Part shown: positions 9,098 through 18,029 of the stretch, in pieces
Layout of the letters: every line of letters starts with the position of its first letter
Numbering within the stretch: the first letter of the stretch is position 1
Origin: Acinetobacter bereziniae LMG 1003 = CIP 70.12
GTDB lineage: Bacteria > Pseudomonadota > Gammaproteobacteria > Pseudomonadales > Moraxellaceae
Length of the DNA stretch: 64,000 nucleotides
Reading direction: 5' to 3'
Assembly: GCF_000368925.1 (NCBI RefSeq)
Contig: NZ_KB849755.1
Coordinates: 961,324 to 1,025,323, forward strand
Program-made: the position numbers and the translations under genes
Notes under the pieces: model-generated
Told to the model about the DNA's origin: nothing
What the model saw: only the letters and a program-made list of their open reading frames with translations
Database searches by the model: none

Positions 9098-9519
9098 TTT
9101 ACGCCCCAGTAAATGTAAATAAGAATCATTCAATACATGCAATTAAATGAATCCTAATTTTTGCTTCTACTTAATATGACGCACGAGAAATAAAAAAGTG
9201 GAACCTAGAATTAAATTTTTTTTAAATGAAACTTGAACGGGTCTTAGACTTATGACGAAACGGAGCTTTGGGAAGCTTTCTAAATCTGATTGATCTTGAT
9301 CAGGCAAGAAACTTTTGTCTTTAACCTGAGTTCGATAAAATTCTTGATAAAATATGAAACTTGAAAAAGTCAGCCACAATTTCCTGAGACAGGGCTTTAT
9401 TGATAAAATATAATCGTCTGTTCTCATTAATCAATGCGTTTCAGATCACTCATTGTTGAGTGGTGAGAGCAATGTGGTTGATTGAGATGTAAACCGACTC
9501 ATAGATATAACTACTTATT
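9098..9519. other. Gap between hphR and fecR
   Basis: No convincing gene. The 130 bases next to hphR should hold its promoter. A weak Fur-like stretch (GAATGATTCTTATTTAC on the minus strand, about 9118-9134, 12 of 19 consensus positions by eye) is present. I see no clear FecI-type promoter. An 86-codon open frame at 9167-9427 has no signal sequence or recognisable motif and I treat it as chance. Confidence 0.4.
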
Positions 9520-10533
9520 TTATTGAGTCGTTACCACAGTCAGATACGGCGTGATTTGATAAATCTTGAGCTGTGGAAAAACACTATTCAACAACTTCAA
9601 AGCATTTTCAGCATGATCTAAAGGCAAGACTGCATTGACTTGGATTTTTTCCAGTTGATCCGTTTTAAATATAATTTTCGTTCGGCTATTTTGATCTAAT
9701 TCCGTCAAAACTTTCGATAAAGGCATATTTTCAACAATCAACTGACCTTGCATCCATTTTTGTTGTTCGTTATGAATGTTCAAATCATGAATGGGTTGTA
9801 TAGCATATCCATTAAATGTGACTTCCTGCCCTGCGGATACAATCACGGAAGATGGCTTGGATGGTTCTTTAACGAAGTGAGAAGTTTGTACTTTCACTTT
9901 AGAATGCAACATCTTGAGTTCTGTAAGTTCTGGCTGATAACGAACACTAAATGCAGTGCCTAAAGCTTCGATTTGACCATGTTGTGTTTGAACAATAAAC
10001 GGACGTACTTGGTCTTTAGCGACATCTACAAATATTTCGCCTTGGACCAACTCAATGACACGTTGATTAGCAGAAAAATGTACATTGACCGCACTTTGTC
10101 CACGAAATTTCAGCGTTGACCCATCGTTTAAGCTATGAGTCATCCATTCTCCTGCCGAAGACTTGAGGTCAGCCGTGAGGTAAGCGATTGGATGATAGGC
10201 AAGATAAGTATAAATCCCCCCCAAACTGCATAATGCGATGGCAAAGAGGCTACCATAACGTAAATTCTTTTGTTTATTTACACTTTGCAAACCTGCTTTC
10301 AGCACGGATTGCGTCATCTGCTGCTGTTGCGGGGTCTGTACCAGTTTTTGAATGGAATACAGATAATGTTCAATATCTTGTGCAATTTTTTGTCGTTGCG
10401 GACTCATACTTTTCCAAGCATCAAAATCCATTTTAGCCGCTTTTTTTGTTAAATCATCATCAGCACTGAGCAATACAATCCACTCTGCGGCTTCTTCAAT
10501 TAATTTTTGTTTGCTTTTCTGATCATCTATCAT
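9520..10533 (-). CDS. FecR-type anti-sigma factor and transmembrane regulator
   Basis: 337 residues. A cytoplasmic N-terminal DUF4880 region with AAEWIVLLSADDD near residue 15 would bind the sigma factor. One membrane segment lies at about residues 97-117 (SLFAIALCSLGGIYTYLAY). A periplasmic FecR domain (SSAGEWMTHSLNDGSTLKF, VQGEIFVDVAKDQVRPF) and a C-terminal STN-like part follow. It starts directly after the sigma gene stop, so the two are translated together. By analogy with Fec systems it passes the state of HphR to the sigma factor. Confidence 0.88.
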   Translation of the reverse strand: MIDDQKSKQKLIEEAAEWIVLLSADDDLTKKAAKMDFDAWKSMSPQRQKIAQDIEHYLYSIQKLVQTPQQQQMTQSVLKAGLQSVNKQKNLRYGSLFAIALCSLGGIYTYLAYHPIAYLTADLKSSAGEWMTHSLNDGSTLKFRGQSAVNVHFSANQRVIELVQGEIFVDVAKDQVRPFIVQTQHGQIEALGTAFSVRYQPELTELKMLHSKVKVQTSHFVKEPSKPSSVIVSAGQEVTFNGYAIQPIHDLNIHNEQQKWMQGQLIVENMPLSKVLTELDQNSRTKIIFKTDQLEKIQVNAVLPLDHAENALKLLNSVFPQLKIYQITPYLTVVTTQ

Positions 10534-11055
10534 TTATACAAACAGATCCTTCTCTTGCTTTAGCACATAACATTGCACCAAGCATGTTGCGAGATATTTT
10601 TGAATCATTTTCGTCGAAACACCAATCTGCTCGGCAATCTCTTTATGAGTCAAACCTTCAAAATAATGTAAAACAAACGCACGTTGGGCTTTTTCAGAAA
10701 CAGATGCCAATGCCTGACAAATTTGATCAATCGCTTGAATAATCTGCAGTTGGTCTTCGGGTGAAGGAATCGCATCTAAAAGATATTCCATTTGACCTAA
10801 TTCATCCAAATACGCTTGTTCAATGCGTTTGCGGCGGACTTGATCAATCATTAAGTTACGTGCGATCGTGACTAAATAAGCACGTGGCTCTTTAATCCCA
10901 AACAACTCATCACGCGTCTGTAAAATCTTGATAAAAGTATCTTGAACCAAATCAGCCGCATGTTCACTGCTACCCATCTTTTTTCTCAGCCATTGATGTA
11001 ACCAAGACTGATGATCACGATACAATTGATCTACAAATGCAGGATTTTTGTTCAC
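10534..11055 (-). CDS. FecI-type ECF sigma factor
   Basis: About 173 residues from GTG at 11055. A TTG at 11085 in frame would overlap the Fur box, so the later start is preferred. Region 2 (LYRDHQSWLHQW, DLVQDTFIKIL, REPRAYLVTIARNLMIDQ-type wording) and region 4 (HYFEGLTHKEIAEQ, VSTKMIQKYLA) are complete. It should direct RNA polymerase to hphR and perhaps the other heme genes once freed by FecR. A perfect Fur palindrome upstream couples it to iron status. Confidence 0.88.
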   Translation of the reverse strand: MNKNPAFVDQLYRDHQSWLHQWLRKKMGSSEHAADLVQDTFIKILQTRDELFGIKEPRAYLVTIARNLMIDQVRRKRIEQAYLDELGQMEYLLDAIPSPEDQLQIIQAIDQICQALASVSEKAQRAFVLHYFEGLTHKEIAEQIGVSTKMIQKYLATCLVQCYVLKQEKDLFV

Positions 11056-11083
11056 AATAGAATCAACTCGTTTAAGCTCACAC

Positions 11084-11104
11084 AAATGATAATAATTATC
11101 ATTT
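11084..11104. promoter_or_regulatory. Fur box upstream of the fecI-like gene
   Basis: AAATGATAAT and ATTATCATTT flank one central A, a perfect 21-base palindrome. It is one of the strongest Fur sites in the window. It places the sigma and anti-sigma pair under iron repression and argues against a start codon at 11085. Confidence 0.85.
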
Positions 11105-11337
11105 AAATGTCAAGCAGCTCTTCTCTAAAATCACTGAATTTTAAATTACATTTTTGTCGACCAATCGTATATTGTTGCGATATATGGATTAAAAATAACA
11201 ATTATTTTTCTATAAAACCTTATTAAAAACATCTATGACAGCGCATCATTTTTGTATCCAAATTTATTTACCTGCCCTTATGAGTATTTTCAAATAAATA
11301 TAGGTTTTATTGTGATCAATATAAGTGAAACATCTTT

Positions 11338-11775
11338 TTAACCATCACAATAGAAACACTCCGACTTTTCCAAAGTGAGATGATAGGTGCTTGCACCATG
11401 TGCCAGCATCGACGCTTGAAGGTGACCTTCCAAATCTTGATCATGAATCAACTGTAATTGACCACATTTTTTACAGCATATTCGGATATTGGTCTGGCAA
11501 TTTTTAAATGAATAGAGTGCCTGTTCATTTCCAAGTTTAAATTTCACCAACACACCTGCTTCTTCCAACTGCCTCAAGGTCTGATATACGCCTGCAAAAG
11601 ACAGCTTTTTAACCTGAGGTGATGGATTGTATAAAATTTCTGCGGCAGTGAGTTCACGCCGTGCATTTTTTAAAATATTCAGTACTGTTAATCTTGTTGT
11701 AGTCACTTTTAAATTTGCTTGTAGAAGTAAATGTTTTAATTCTTCAATATTTTTATAGGGGTTAAAGATTTCCAT
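11338..11775 (-). CDS. Fur-family regulator lacking the usual His/Asp sensing motif
   Basis: 145 residues. The winged helix is clear (KVTTTRLTVLNIL, SFAGVYQTLRQLEEAGV). Two CxxC pairs (Cys101/104 and 140/143) give the structural zinc site. The HHDH-type motif that Fur, Zur and PerR carry before the first CxxC is here QTNI, at about residues 94-97. Extra Cys residues stand at 93 and 100. It is the last gene of a tonB-hemO operon, with a 21-base gap to the DUF454 gene. It may sense something other than Fe(II) through the classical site, such as heme; this is inference. Confidence 0.8.
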   Translation of the reverse strand: MEIFNPYKNIEELKHLLLQANLKVTTTRLTVLNILKNARRELTAAEILYNPSPQVKKLSFAGVYQTLRQLEEAGVLVKFKLGNEQALYSFKNCQTNIRICCKKCGQLQLIHDQDLEGHLQASMLAHGASTYHLTLEKSECFYCDG

Positions 11776-11796
11776 CCAAAGATAATCCTCATAGAT

Positions 11797-12222
11797 TCAT
11801 GCCTTAAGCCACATCCATAATTGTACGCAAATCATCATCATAATAATTGCACCGACTGCCCACGGATGAGGCACTGTCAAAATTAAAATTCCAGCTGCTA
11901 CACTCATACTCAACAAAGAAAACAACTTCACTTTTGTAGGTAATGTGCGCTGGGTCTGCCACTGCTGTAAAATTGGTGCAATCAGTCGATTGTTTACAAT
12001 CCAGTGATGCATTCGTTTTGAGCCTTTGGCTGCAAAAATTGCTGCAAGAAAATAAAAATCAAACGTAGGCAAACCTGGTACAACTAAACCAATGGTACCC
12101 AAAATCAAACATAAACCTGCGAGTGCAATACACACGCAACGTACCAACCATGACTTCGCCAGTTTAGCTTCTGGCAATGTCATACTGGTATTGATATCTG
12201 TTTCAGTTCCTGTTTGCTTCAT
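11797..12222 (-). CDS. DUF454 (YbaN-like) inner-membrane protein
   Basis: 141 residues. Three or four membrane segments are visible: LVRCVCIALAGLCLILGT, VPGLPTFDFYFLAAIF, LLSMSVAAGILILTV and AVGAIIMMMICVQLWM. The VPGLPTFDF and A-A-x-F-A-A-K stretches are typical of DUF454. This family often sits beside heme oxygenase genes, as here (30-base gap to hemO). Its function is unknown. Confidence 0.8.
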   Translation of the reverse strand: MKQTGTETDINTSMTLPEAKLAKSWLVRCVCIALAGLCLILGTIGLVVPGLPTFDFYFLAAIFAAKGSKRMHHWIVNNRLIAPILQQWQTQRTLPTKVKLFSLLSMSVAAGILILTVPHPWAVGAIIMMMICVQLWMWLKA

Positions 12223-12252
12223 TGCTTGATTCCCTTTTCAACGATTCATCAT

Positions 12253-12849
12253 TTATTTCAGTGTTTTCAATTGTGCTAAAAGCTCACCAAAACGCTGAAA
12301 GCCTTGCATCGCTCCTTCAATAATTAGTTGTTGATCTTCTGAACTAAAATTTGCCTCATCCAGCGTTTGCTTGAAACGTTTCCACACTAAGCCTCGACCT
12401 TCTGGATATGCTGCCAAATTACGTGCACCAAACTCTGCATTAAAGCCAAATTTAGCTTGTGCTTCTTTGAGTAAAAATGCTGCACCTAATGTCGAACCTT
12501 CAGAGACATAAATCCAGCCTAATGATTGAGGAAAGCTCACGGTATGCGTCGCAATATCGCTTTGTTGTGGCTGCACACCTAAATCAGCCAAATCCTGCAA
12601 TGCTGCATCAGAACGACCACGCACATCTAAATCAGGAATCAACTGTTGCACCTTTGAATCTTCATATAAATGTTCAACATCTTTCTGAAAGTAATACTGT
12701 GAAAGTGTGAATTGGGCATAATTGTCTTGGCTGGCAAAAGCACCCGATTGTTGCATCAAAACTTCCATGCGATCATGTTCTTCAGCAGTCGTTTGCTTTA
12801 AACGTTGCATTAAACTTTCTGTCATTGCTTTTTCTGTCGCTGCGTTCAT
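12253..12849 (-). CDS. hemO: Biliverdin-producing heme oxygenase
   Basis: 198 residues, the usual length. TTAEEHDRME near residue 25 holds the proximal heme-binding His. GWIYVSEGSTLGAAFLL (about residues 115-131) is the conserved distal helix region. The enzyme opens heme to biliverdin, CO and free Fe(II) in the cytosol using electrons from a reductase. The ATG at 12849 has AGGA six bases upstream. It sits in one operon with tonB (42-base gap) and the DUF454 and Fur-like genes, completing the heme uptake route encoded around it. Confidence 0.92.
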   Translation of the reverse strand: MNAATEKAMTESLMQRLKQTTAEEHDRMEVLMQQSGAFASQDNYAQFTLSQYYFQKDVEHLYEDSKVQQLIPDLDVRGRSDAALQDLADLGVQPQQSDIATHTVSFPQSLGWIYVSEGSTLGAAFLLKEAQAKFGFNAEFGARNLAAYPEGRGLVWKRFKQTLDEANFSSEDQQLIIEGAMQGFQRFGELLAQLKTLK

Positions 12850-12890
12850 AAAAATTCCTCAATAAACGTTGTATACACCTGTTAGTCCAA

Positions 12891-13751
12891 TCAGCGGTTG
12901 CGACCAAGCTTAAGCTGAATGGGAAAATCCACCACGATAGCAACTGCTTCACCATTTAAGATGTGTGGTTTAAATTTGGTTTTTTGTGCAGCCTGAACAC
13001 CTCGTGCATCTAAACTGCTTAATCCTGTACTTTGTTTCACTTTGACATCAATCGCTTGTCCTTGAGGATTAATCTTGATAGTCAAAACCAGTAAACGCTG
13101 TTGATTCTGTAACTCACGGTCATCGTAATTCAGCTTGCCAAAGCTCAATACATCAACCTTACTGACCATAATCGGTTGTTGCGGTTTTGGTGCAGATTCA
13201 GCACTTTGCTCCTTTTTATTTTCTCGACCTTCTTCGCCACCAGATTTTTGAGTCTGCTCATTTGATTGCCCAGAAGATGACTGTTGTTTCGAAGTATTTA
13301 ACTCAGTCTTGGTTTGCGTTTGCATGGATTGTTGTTGATTCGACGCTGTGCTGTTATTTGAAGATTGATCTGTTGTTTTTGTCAGTGTGGCTTTTTGAGT
13401 ATTTTGTTTTGGTTGATCCATGATCACTTTCTTGGATTCGCTACTCTGAATTACTTTGGTTTGTTTTTGCTTGGATATTGGTGTTTTAGCATTCGGCTGC
13501 TGTGTCACTGCTTGCATTTGTGATTGTGTCGAATCGGTTGCTGTATCTGTACGGCTCTCTTGAACCGTTTCTGTCTTATTCATACGGACAAAGCGAATTT
13601 TGATCGCATTTTCTGGTGAATGCGTTTCAACGAATTGATCAGTTTGTAAAAAAGTCATCGACCAAATCAATAAGACATGCCCCAGCATGACCCCACACAA
13701 CGTCATATACGTTTGTCGATCATATCTACTGGTCAATACTACAGACATCAA
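12891..13751 (-). CDS. tonB: TonB energy-transducing protein
   Basis: 286 residues. An N-terminal membrane segment (MTLCGVMLGHVLLIWSMTF, about 17-35) is followed by a long periplasmic linker rich in Gln, Ser, Thr and Lys instead of the Pro/Lys/Glu of classical TonB. A C-terminal TonB domain (LSFGKLNYDDRELQNQQ, LDARGVQAAQKTKFKP) closes the protein. It would link the ExbBD proton channel to outer-membrane receptors. As the first gene of the hemO operon it is probably dedicated to HphR and related heme receptors. Confidence 0.88.
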   Translation of the reverse strand: MMSVVLTSRYDRQTYMTLCGVMLGHVLLIWSMTFLQTDQFVETHSPENAIKIRFVRMNKTETVQESRTDTATDSTQSQMQAVTQQPNAKTPISKQKQTKVIQSSESKKVIMDQPKQNTQKATLTKTTDQSSNNSTASNQQQSMQTQTKTELNTSKQQSSSGQSNEQTQKSGGEEGRENKKEQSAESAPKPQQPIMVSKVDVLSFGKLNYDDRELQNQQRLLVLTIKINPQGQAIDVKVKQSTGLSSLDARGVQAAQKTKFKPHILNGEAVAIVVDFPIQLKLGRNR

Positions 13752-14114
13752 TTGAACTTAATGATGAAGTGATGAAATATTGGAAACAGCATCCTGAAAT
13801 AAATTGCTCAGGATATCTTGGCTATTTGATCTGTAATGTTGAATTACCATACTCATTCCTCTTTAGCTAAATGAAAGCAGACCCATAAAAAATCTGCCTT
13901 ATATCTATATAGACGAATGAGAATGGAAAAAAGCCTAATGAGAAATGTAATGAAATGTAAACTATTCTTATTTTAGTTCTGTTTTCTCTTAAATTTTATC
14001 CACCCTAGTGAATCAACTTTCAATATCTATCAAGACCTTGCAAGTTTTATATAACCAAACAACCAACCGAACCAAAATATTGATTTTATTAAAATTATTT
14101 AAAAAGTATCGTGC
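13752..14114. other. Gap between tonB and kdpE with a possible Fur half-site
   Basis: No gene seen. It should hold the promoter of the tonB-hemO operon. GAATGAGAATGG at about 13915-13926 resembles one half of a Fur box, but the other half is poor. No terminator hairpin with a T run is evident after kdpE. Confidence 0.35.
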
Positions 14115-14825
14115 TTATTGTCCTAAAAACCTCAGTCCTACACCTGGTTCGGTGACAATATATGTGGGTTGAACAGCGTTATCATTCAGTTTGCCTCGCA
14201 GTTTTGCCACTAAAATTCTTAAATAGTGTGTGTCTTCTTGATGAGTAGGTCCCCACAAACCATTTAAAATTTGCGGTTGAGTAATCAATTGCCCTTTATG
14301 CTGGGCCAACAGGGTTAACAGTTGATATTCCTTACGGGTCAATGAAATCAATTGTTGGTTTAAAAATACTTGTCGATGTGCAAAGTCAATTTTTAGCACC
14401 CCATCATCAAAACAAGCAGACTCCACAGCCACATTTTGATATTGGCGAAGCAGCACCCGTATTCGCGCCATCAGCTCCTGTACGCTAAAAGGTTTTGTCA
14501 CATAATCATTGGCTCCAGCATCCAATAACTTCACTTTTTCTTCTTCACTTGAACGTACAGACAATACAATGACAGGCACATGTGACCAGACTCTTAACTC
14601 TGCCAATACTTCTGCACCATCTAGATCAGGTAAACCAAGATCAAGAATCACCAAATCTGCACCATGCAAAGCTAAAATTTCCAAGCCCTTTTGACCATTT
14701 TCAGCCAATAGTGTCTTATAGCCTTGAGCACGAAGTGCAATATCTAAAAATTTACGAATCTGTGTTTCATCATCAATAATCAATACATTGGTCATCGAGC
14801 TTGTTGATACATTTTGCTCTGGCAT
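14115..14825 (-). CDS. kdpE: KdpE response regulator
   Basis: 236 residues. The receiver domain has NVLIIDDETQIRKFLD, the phospho-acceptor Asp in DLVILDLGLPDLDG and the conserved Lys in DYVTKPFS. An OmpR-type winged helix follows (ISLTRKEYQLLTLLAQHKG, LRILVAKLRGKL). It activates kdpABC when phosphorylated by KdpD at low potassium or turgor. The ATG has AAGGAAA upstream. It follows kdpD after 27 bases. Confidence 0.93.
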   Translation of the reverse strand: MPEQNVSTSSMTNVLIIDDETQIRKFLDIALRAQGYKTLLAENGQKGLEILALHGADLVILDLGLPDLDGAEVLAELRVWSHVPVIVLSVRSSEEEKVKLLDAGANDYVTKPFSVQELMARIRVLLRQYQNVAVESACFDDGVLKIDFAHRQVFLNQQLISLTRKEYQLLTLLAQHKGQLITQPQILNGLWGPTHQEDTHYLRILVAKLRGKLNDNAVQPTYIVTEPGVGLRFLGQ

Positions 14826-14852
14826 GATATTTCCTTAAATCAAAAAGCAAGA

Positions 14853-17510
14853 TTATCCAATTTGCTGGATCGGGAGTTGCATACGAATACATGTCCCTTG
14901 ATTATTCTTCGCAGAAGAAGCCATAATTTTACCCATATGTGCGCCAATAATCGCTTTGACAATTGTTAATCCAAGCCCTGTACCATATTGTCCTCGATCA
15001 CCACGCTCCATGGTGTAGAACATATCAAAAATTCGCTCACGCTCATCTTCAGGAATACCCTGTCCTTGGTCACTGATTGCAATTTCAATTTCATTCTCAC
15101 TACATTGTACAACGTCGATACATACTGCTTTATGTTCTGGCGAAAACTTAGCAGCATTTTCAAGTACATTGAAAATAGCCTGTTCAATCAGTGCGGCATG
15201 AACATATAAACTTAAGCTCTGCTCAGGTAAATGTACTTCAACGATACTGTGTGGCATATAGCGTTTTAAACGACGCACTGCTGAACCAATTAACTCATCT
15301 ACACCAATCCAATCCCGTTTAAGACTAAGACCCTCATGTCCTAAACGCGTCATATCGAGTAAATTTTGGATATAACGGTCTAAACGTTCACCTTCTAAAC
15401 GGATGGCTTCCAATAAACTGTCCTGATCTTGTTCATCCATAGAATGACGGTAATTGGTCAAAGTATCTGCTGCACCAATCATAGACGCTAAAGGCGAGCG
15501 TAAATCATGTGACACCGATGAAAGCAAAGCTGAGCGCAGTTTTTCAGTTTCCGAATTAATATTGGCAATTTCCAATGCTTTGCTCAGTTGAGTTCGAGAA
15601 ATTGCTTGAGCAATATATTCAATCATTGTTTCGGTTAATTGCTTTTGCTCAGTATTTAAAACGGATAAATGCTTGGGAAACTTGATTCCAACGACGCCTA
15701 AACATTGTTTAGATGCCAACAAGGGCAAAAACCACCAGTCATTTTCAGTTAGAGTTTGAGTAAATCGTCCTGAAGGTTGATGATTTTTAAAGGTCCAATC
15801 TGCTGAAATTTTCTCTTTATCACTGATGGTCAATAAAGGACTTACTTCAGCAGACAAACCTGGAAAATAAAACCAGATTTCAGCATTTAAATTTTTACTT
15901 AGGCTATTTTCTGCAATCTCTTGAACCTGCTTCAAATCTACGGCGACAGAAAGCTTTTGTCCCAAATCCTGCATAATACTGTTATAACTATTTGCCGCTT
16001 TTAACGCGACAACTTGTTCTTTTAAACGTGAAGCCAAACGGCTGGAAATTAAAGCAGCACCCAGAAAAGCGACCACAGTAATCACGCCTTGATGTGCTGA
16101 AATCTGAAAAGTAAACTTTGGTGTAATAAAGAAAAAATTATACGCCAAGAAAAATAGAATCGCTGAAAAAACCGCCGCCAACATGCGTGTTTTCGATGCA
16201 ACAAAAACCACCGCGGTAATAAAAATCACCGACAGCTCTTCAATACCTAAATATTCTTCACCTAGACTCGCAATGAAAATACTCATCACCGTCGTCGATA
16301 ATACGTAAAATATTTCTCTTAGATTTAAAAACCGACTTTGTTCAAGAATCGTAGAATATGGTTTATTTTCTGCAACAATCGGCACCATACTGAGTTCAAA
16401 ACTCGGTTGATATTTTAATAATTGATCTACAAAATTCTGCTTAAATTTTAAATGGAATTGAAAGCTCTTTGCCTTAGGTTGGGTGAGTACCAATGTCGAA
16501 ATACCCCGATCAATCACATAATCAAACAGCGTTTTTGCATGTTGTTTACCATAGAGAATTTCTGTCATTCCGCCCAATTGACGGGTCAAATTTAACGCTC
16601 GTTCGATTTCACGTTGCTGAGAATTTTCAGATTTATAATGAATTTGAGAATCTTCTGAAAATGCAACCACAGTCCAATGTGCTTGACGATTTTCAGCTAT
16701 ACGGCAACCTGCCCGAACTAAAGCCTCTGCATGCCCTCCACTATCTAACATAATCAGAATATGGTTTTTCAAAGGAATGGGAACAAGTCCCTGTATCGAA
16801 AAATTTTCTCGAACATCGCTATCGACATGACTGGCAACGGTTTGCATCGCCAATTCACGTAAAGCTGTCAGATTGGAATGATTGAAAAAGCGCTGTAATG
16901 CTTGTTGTGCTTGTTCAGGGACATAAACTTTACCTTGATTTAAACGCTCAAGTAACTCACTTACAGGTAAATCAATTAAACGAATATCTCGAATACGCTC
17001 AAATACACGATCTGGGACTGTTTCAGCCACACGAATCCCTGTAATTTGAAATACCACATCATTTAAACTTTCCAAATGCTGAATATTCATGGTGGTAAAA
17101 ACATCAATGCCTGCATCCAACAATTCATTGATGTCTTGCCAACGCTTTTCATGGCGGCTATTTGGCATATTGCTATGGGCAAACTCATCCACTAAAGCAA
17201 TACTGGGTTTGGTTGCAAGAACAGCATCCAAATCCATTTCTTCAAGCTGATGCCCTTGATACTCAATGATTTTGCGTGGAATAATTTTCAAGCCTGCAAG
17301 CAAGTTTTCTGTTTCGACACGACCATGCGTTTCAACATAACCGATCACAATATTGTTGCCCTGCAAGGCTAATTCATGTGCACGCACCAACATGGCAAAG
17401 GTTTTGCCAACACCCGGAGCAGCCCCCAAAAAGATGGTGAGTCGTCCAGATTGATAGCGTTGGGTATGTTGTAACAAGACATCTGCTTTATTATTTCGAT
17501 CATCTACCAT
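14853..17510 (-). CDS. kdpD: KdpD osmosensitive potassium sensor histidine kinase
   Basis: About 885 residues from ATG at 17510; a TTG at 17528 is also in frame. Order: the KdpD nucleotide-binding domain with Walker A GAAPGVGKT near residue 30, a Usp-like domain (about 245-370), four membrane helices (about 400-500, including SVIFITAVVFVASKTRML), a GAF-like region, the H-box SSVSHDLRSPLASM, and a HATPase domain (NVLENAAKFSPEH, GTGLGLTIVKAIIGAH). It phosphorylates KdpE. It lies after a 500-base structured gap behind kdpC, so it may have its own promoter. Confidence 0.94.
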   Translation of the reverse strand: MVDDRNNKADVLLQHTQRYQSGRLTIFLGAAPGVGKTFAMLVRAHELALQGNNIVIGYVETHGRVETENLLAGLKIIPRKIIEYQGHQLEEMDLDAVLATKPSIALVDEFAHSNMPNSRHEKRWQDINELLDAGIDVFTTMNIQHLESLNDVVFQITGIRVAETVPDRVFERIRDIRLIDLPVSELLERLNQGKVYVPEQAQQALQRFFNHSNLTALRELAMQTVASHVDSDVRENFSIQGLVPIPLKNHILIMLDSGGHAEALVRAGCRIAENRQAHWTVVAFSEDSQIHYKSENSQQREIERALNLTRQLGGMTEILYGKQHAKTLFDYVIDRGISTLVLTQPKAKSFQFHLKFKQNFVDQLLKYQPSFELSMVPIVAENKPYSTILEQSRFLNLREIFYVLSTTVMSIFIASLGEEYLGIEELSVIFITAVVFVASKTRMLAAVFSAILFFLAYNFFFITPKFTFQISAHQGVITVVAFLGAALISSRLASRLKEQVVALKAANSYNSIMQDLGQKLSVAVDLKQVQEIAENSLSKNLNAEIWFYFPGLSAEVSPLLTISDKEKISADWTFKNHQPSGRFTQTLTENDWWFLPLLASKQCLGVVGIKFPKHLSVLNTEQKQLTETMIEYIAQAISRTQLSKALEIANINSETEKLRSALLSSVSHDLRSPLASMIGAADTLTNYRHSMDEQDQDSLLEAIRLEGERLDRYIQNLLDMTRLGHEGLSLKRDWIGVDELIGSAVRRLKRYMPHSIVEVHLPEQSLSLYVHAALIEQAIFNVLENAAKFSPEHKAVCIDVVQCSENEIEIAISDQGQGIPEDERERIFDMFYTMERGDRGQYGTGLGLTIVKAIIGAHMGKIMASSAKNNQGTCIRMQLPIQQIG

Positions 17511-18029
17511 AGCGCTAGTGTCTTCCAAATATTGGCAGTGATGCCATCCTTTTTAAATGTGATTAAATCAGTTTGCTTTACTTATCATGCTATTGGTATC
17601 TATTTTATGCTGTCTTTTCAAGTTTAGAACACAAGAAAACATTGAAGCAGAATGCGATAAAAATCAAATGCTCCATTAAATTTTTATCACATCCTGTACA
17701 GCCTCTAAAAATAACCGATCCAATATGGTCTGTTGACATTTCATAAATGGTTTGCGTTGTAGGTTAAAATTGAGCAGGCATGAGGAGTATACTCCGCAAG
17801 GAAATGAAGAAAATAGCGAGACTATTTTCAACTTTCATAACATAGGCTGAGATAATTTTAGCCACAACCCTTCGGGACTAGCGTGTTTTTTGTCGCTTCG
17901 TCGTTACGAACTACTCATTTAGAACGACTAAATTTCGTATTTCGCGCCTAGAATCGTCTAAAAAACACACTTAGTCGCAAACCTAGACGAATTGCCAACA
18001 GACCCTAATAAACTTGGCAATCTAGTGGA
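17511..18029. repeat. Structured non-coding stretch between kdpC and kdpD
   Basis: No gene. Several self-complementary pieces stand in a row: GGAGTATACTCC, a perfect 12-base palindrome at 17784-17795; GAAAATAG and CTATTTTC around 5 bases (17809-17829); GGCT and AGCC (about 17846-17862); and a long inverted repeat. In the last, GACTAGCGTGTTTTTTGTCG (17876-17895) pairs imperfectly with the complement of 17955-17976. The intervening 60 bases are rich in CGTT/AACG and TTCGTA/TACGAA words. This looks like a dispersed palindromic element inserted in the operon. Confidence 0.6.

Noticed and set aside
9098..9142. Longer start (TTG at 9142) for hphR
   Set aside because: ATG at 9097 has a GGGGCG ribosome site and puts the signal peptide in the usual place.
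9167..9427. 86-codon frame between hphR and fecR
   Set aside because: No ribosome site, signal peptide or motif; the composition looks like non-coding DNA and it covers the hphR promoter region.
13915..13926. Fur box before tonB
   Set aside because: Only one half fits; not firm enough to list as a site of its own.
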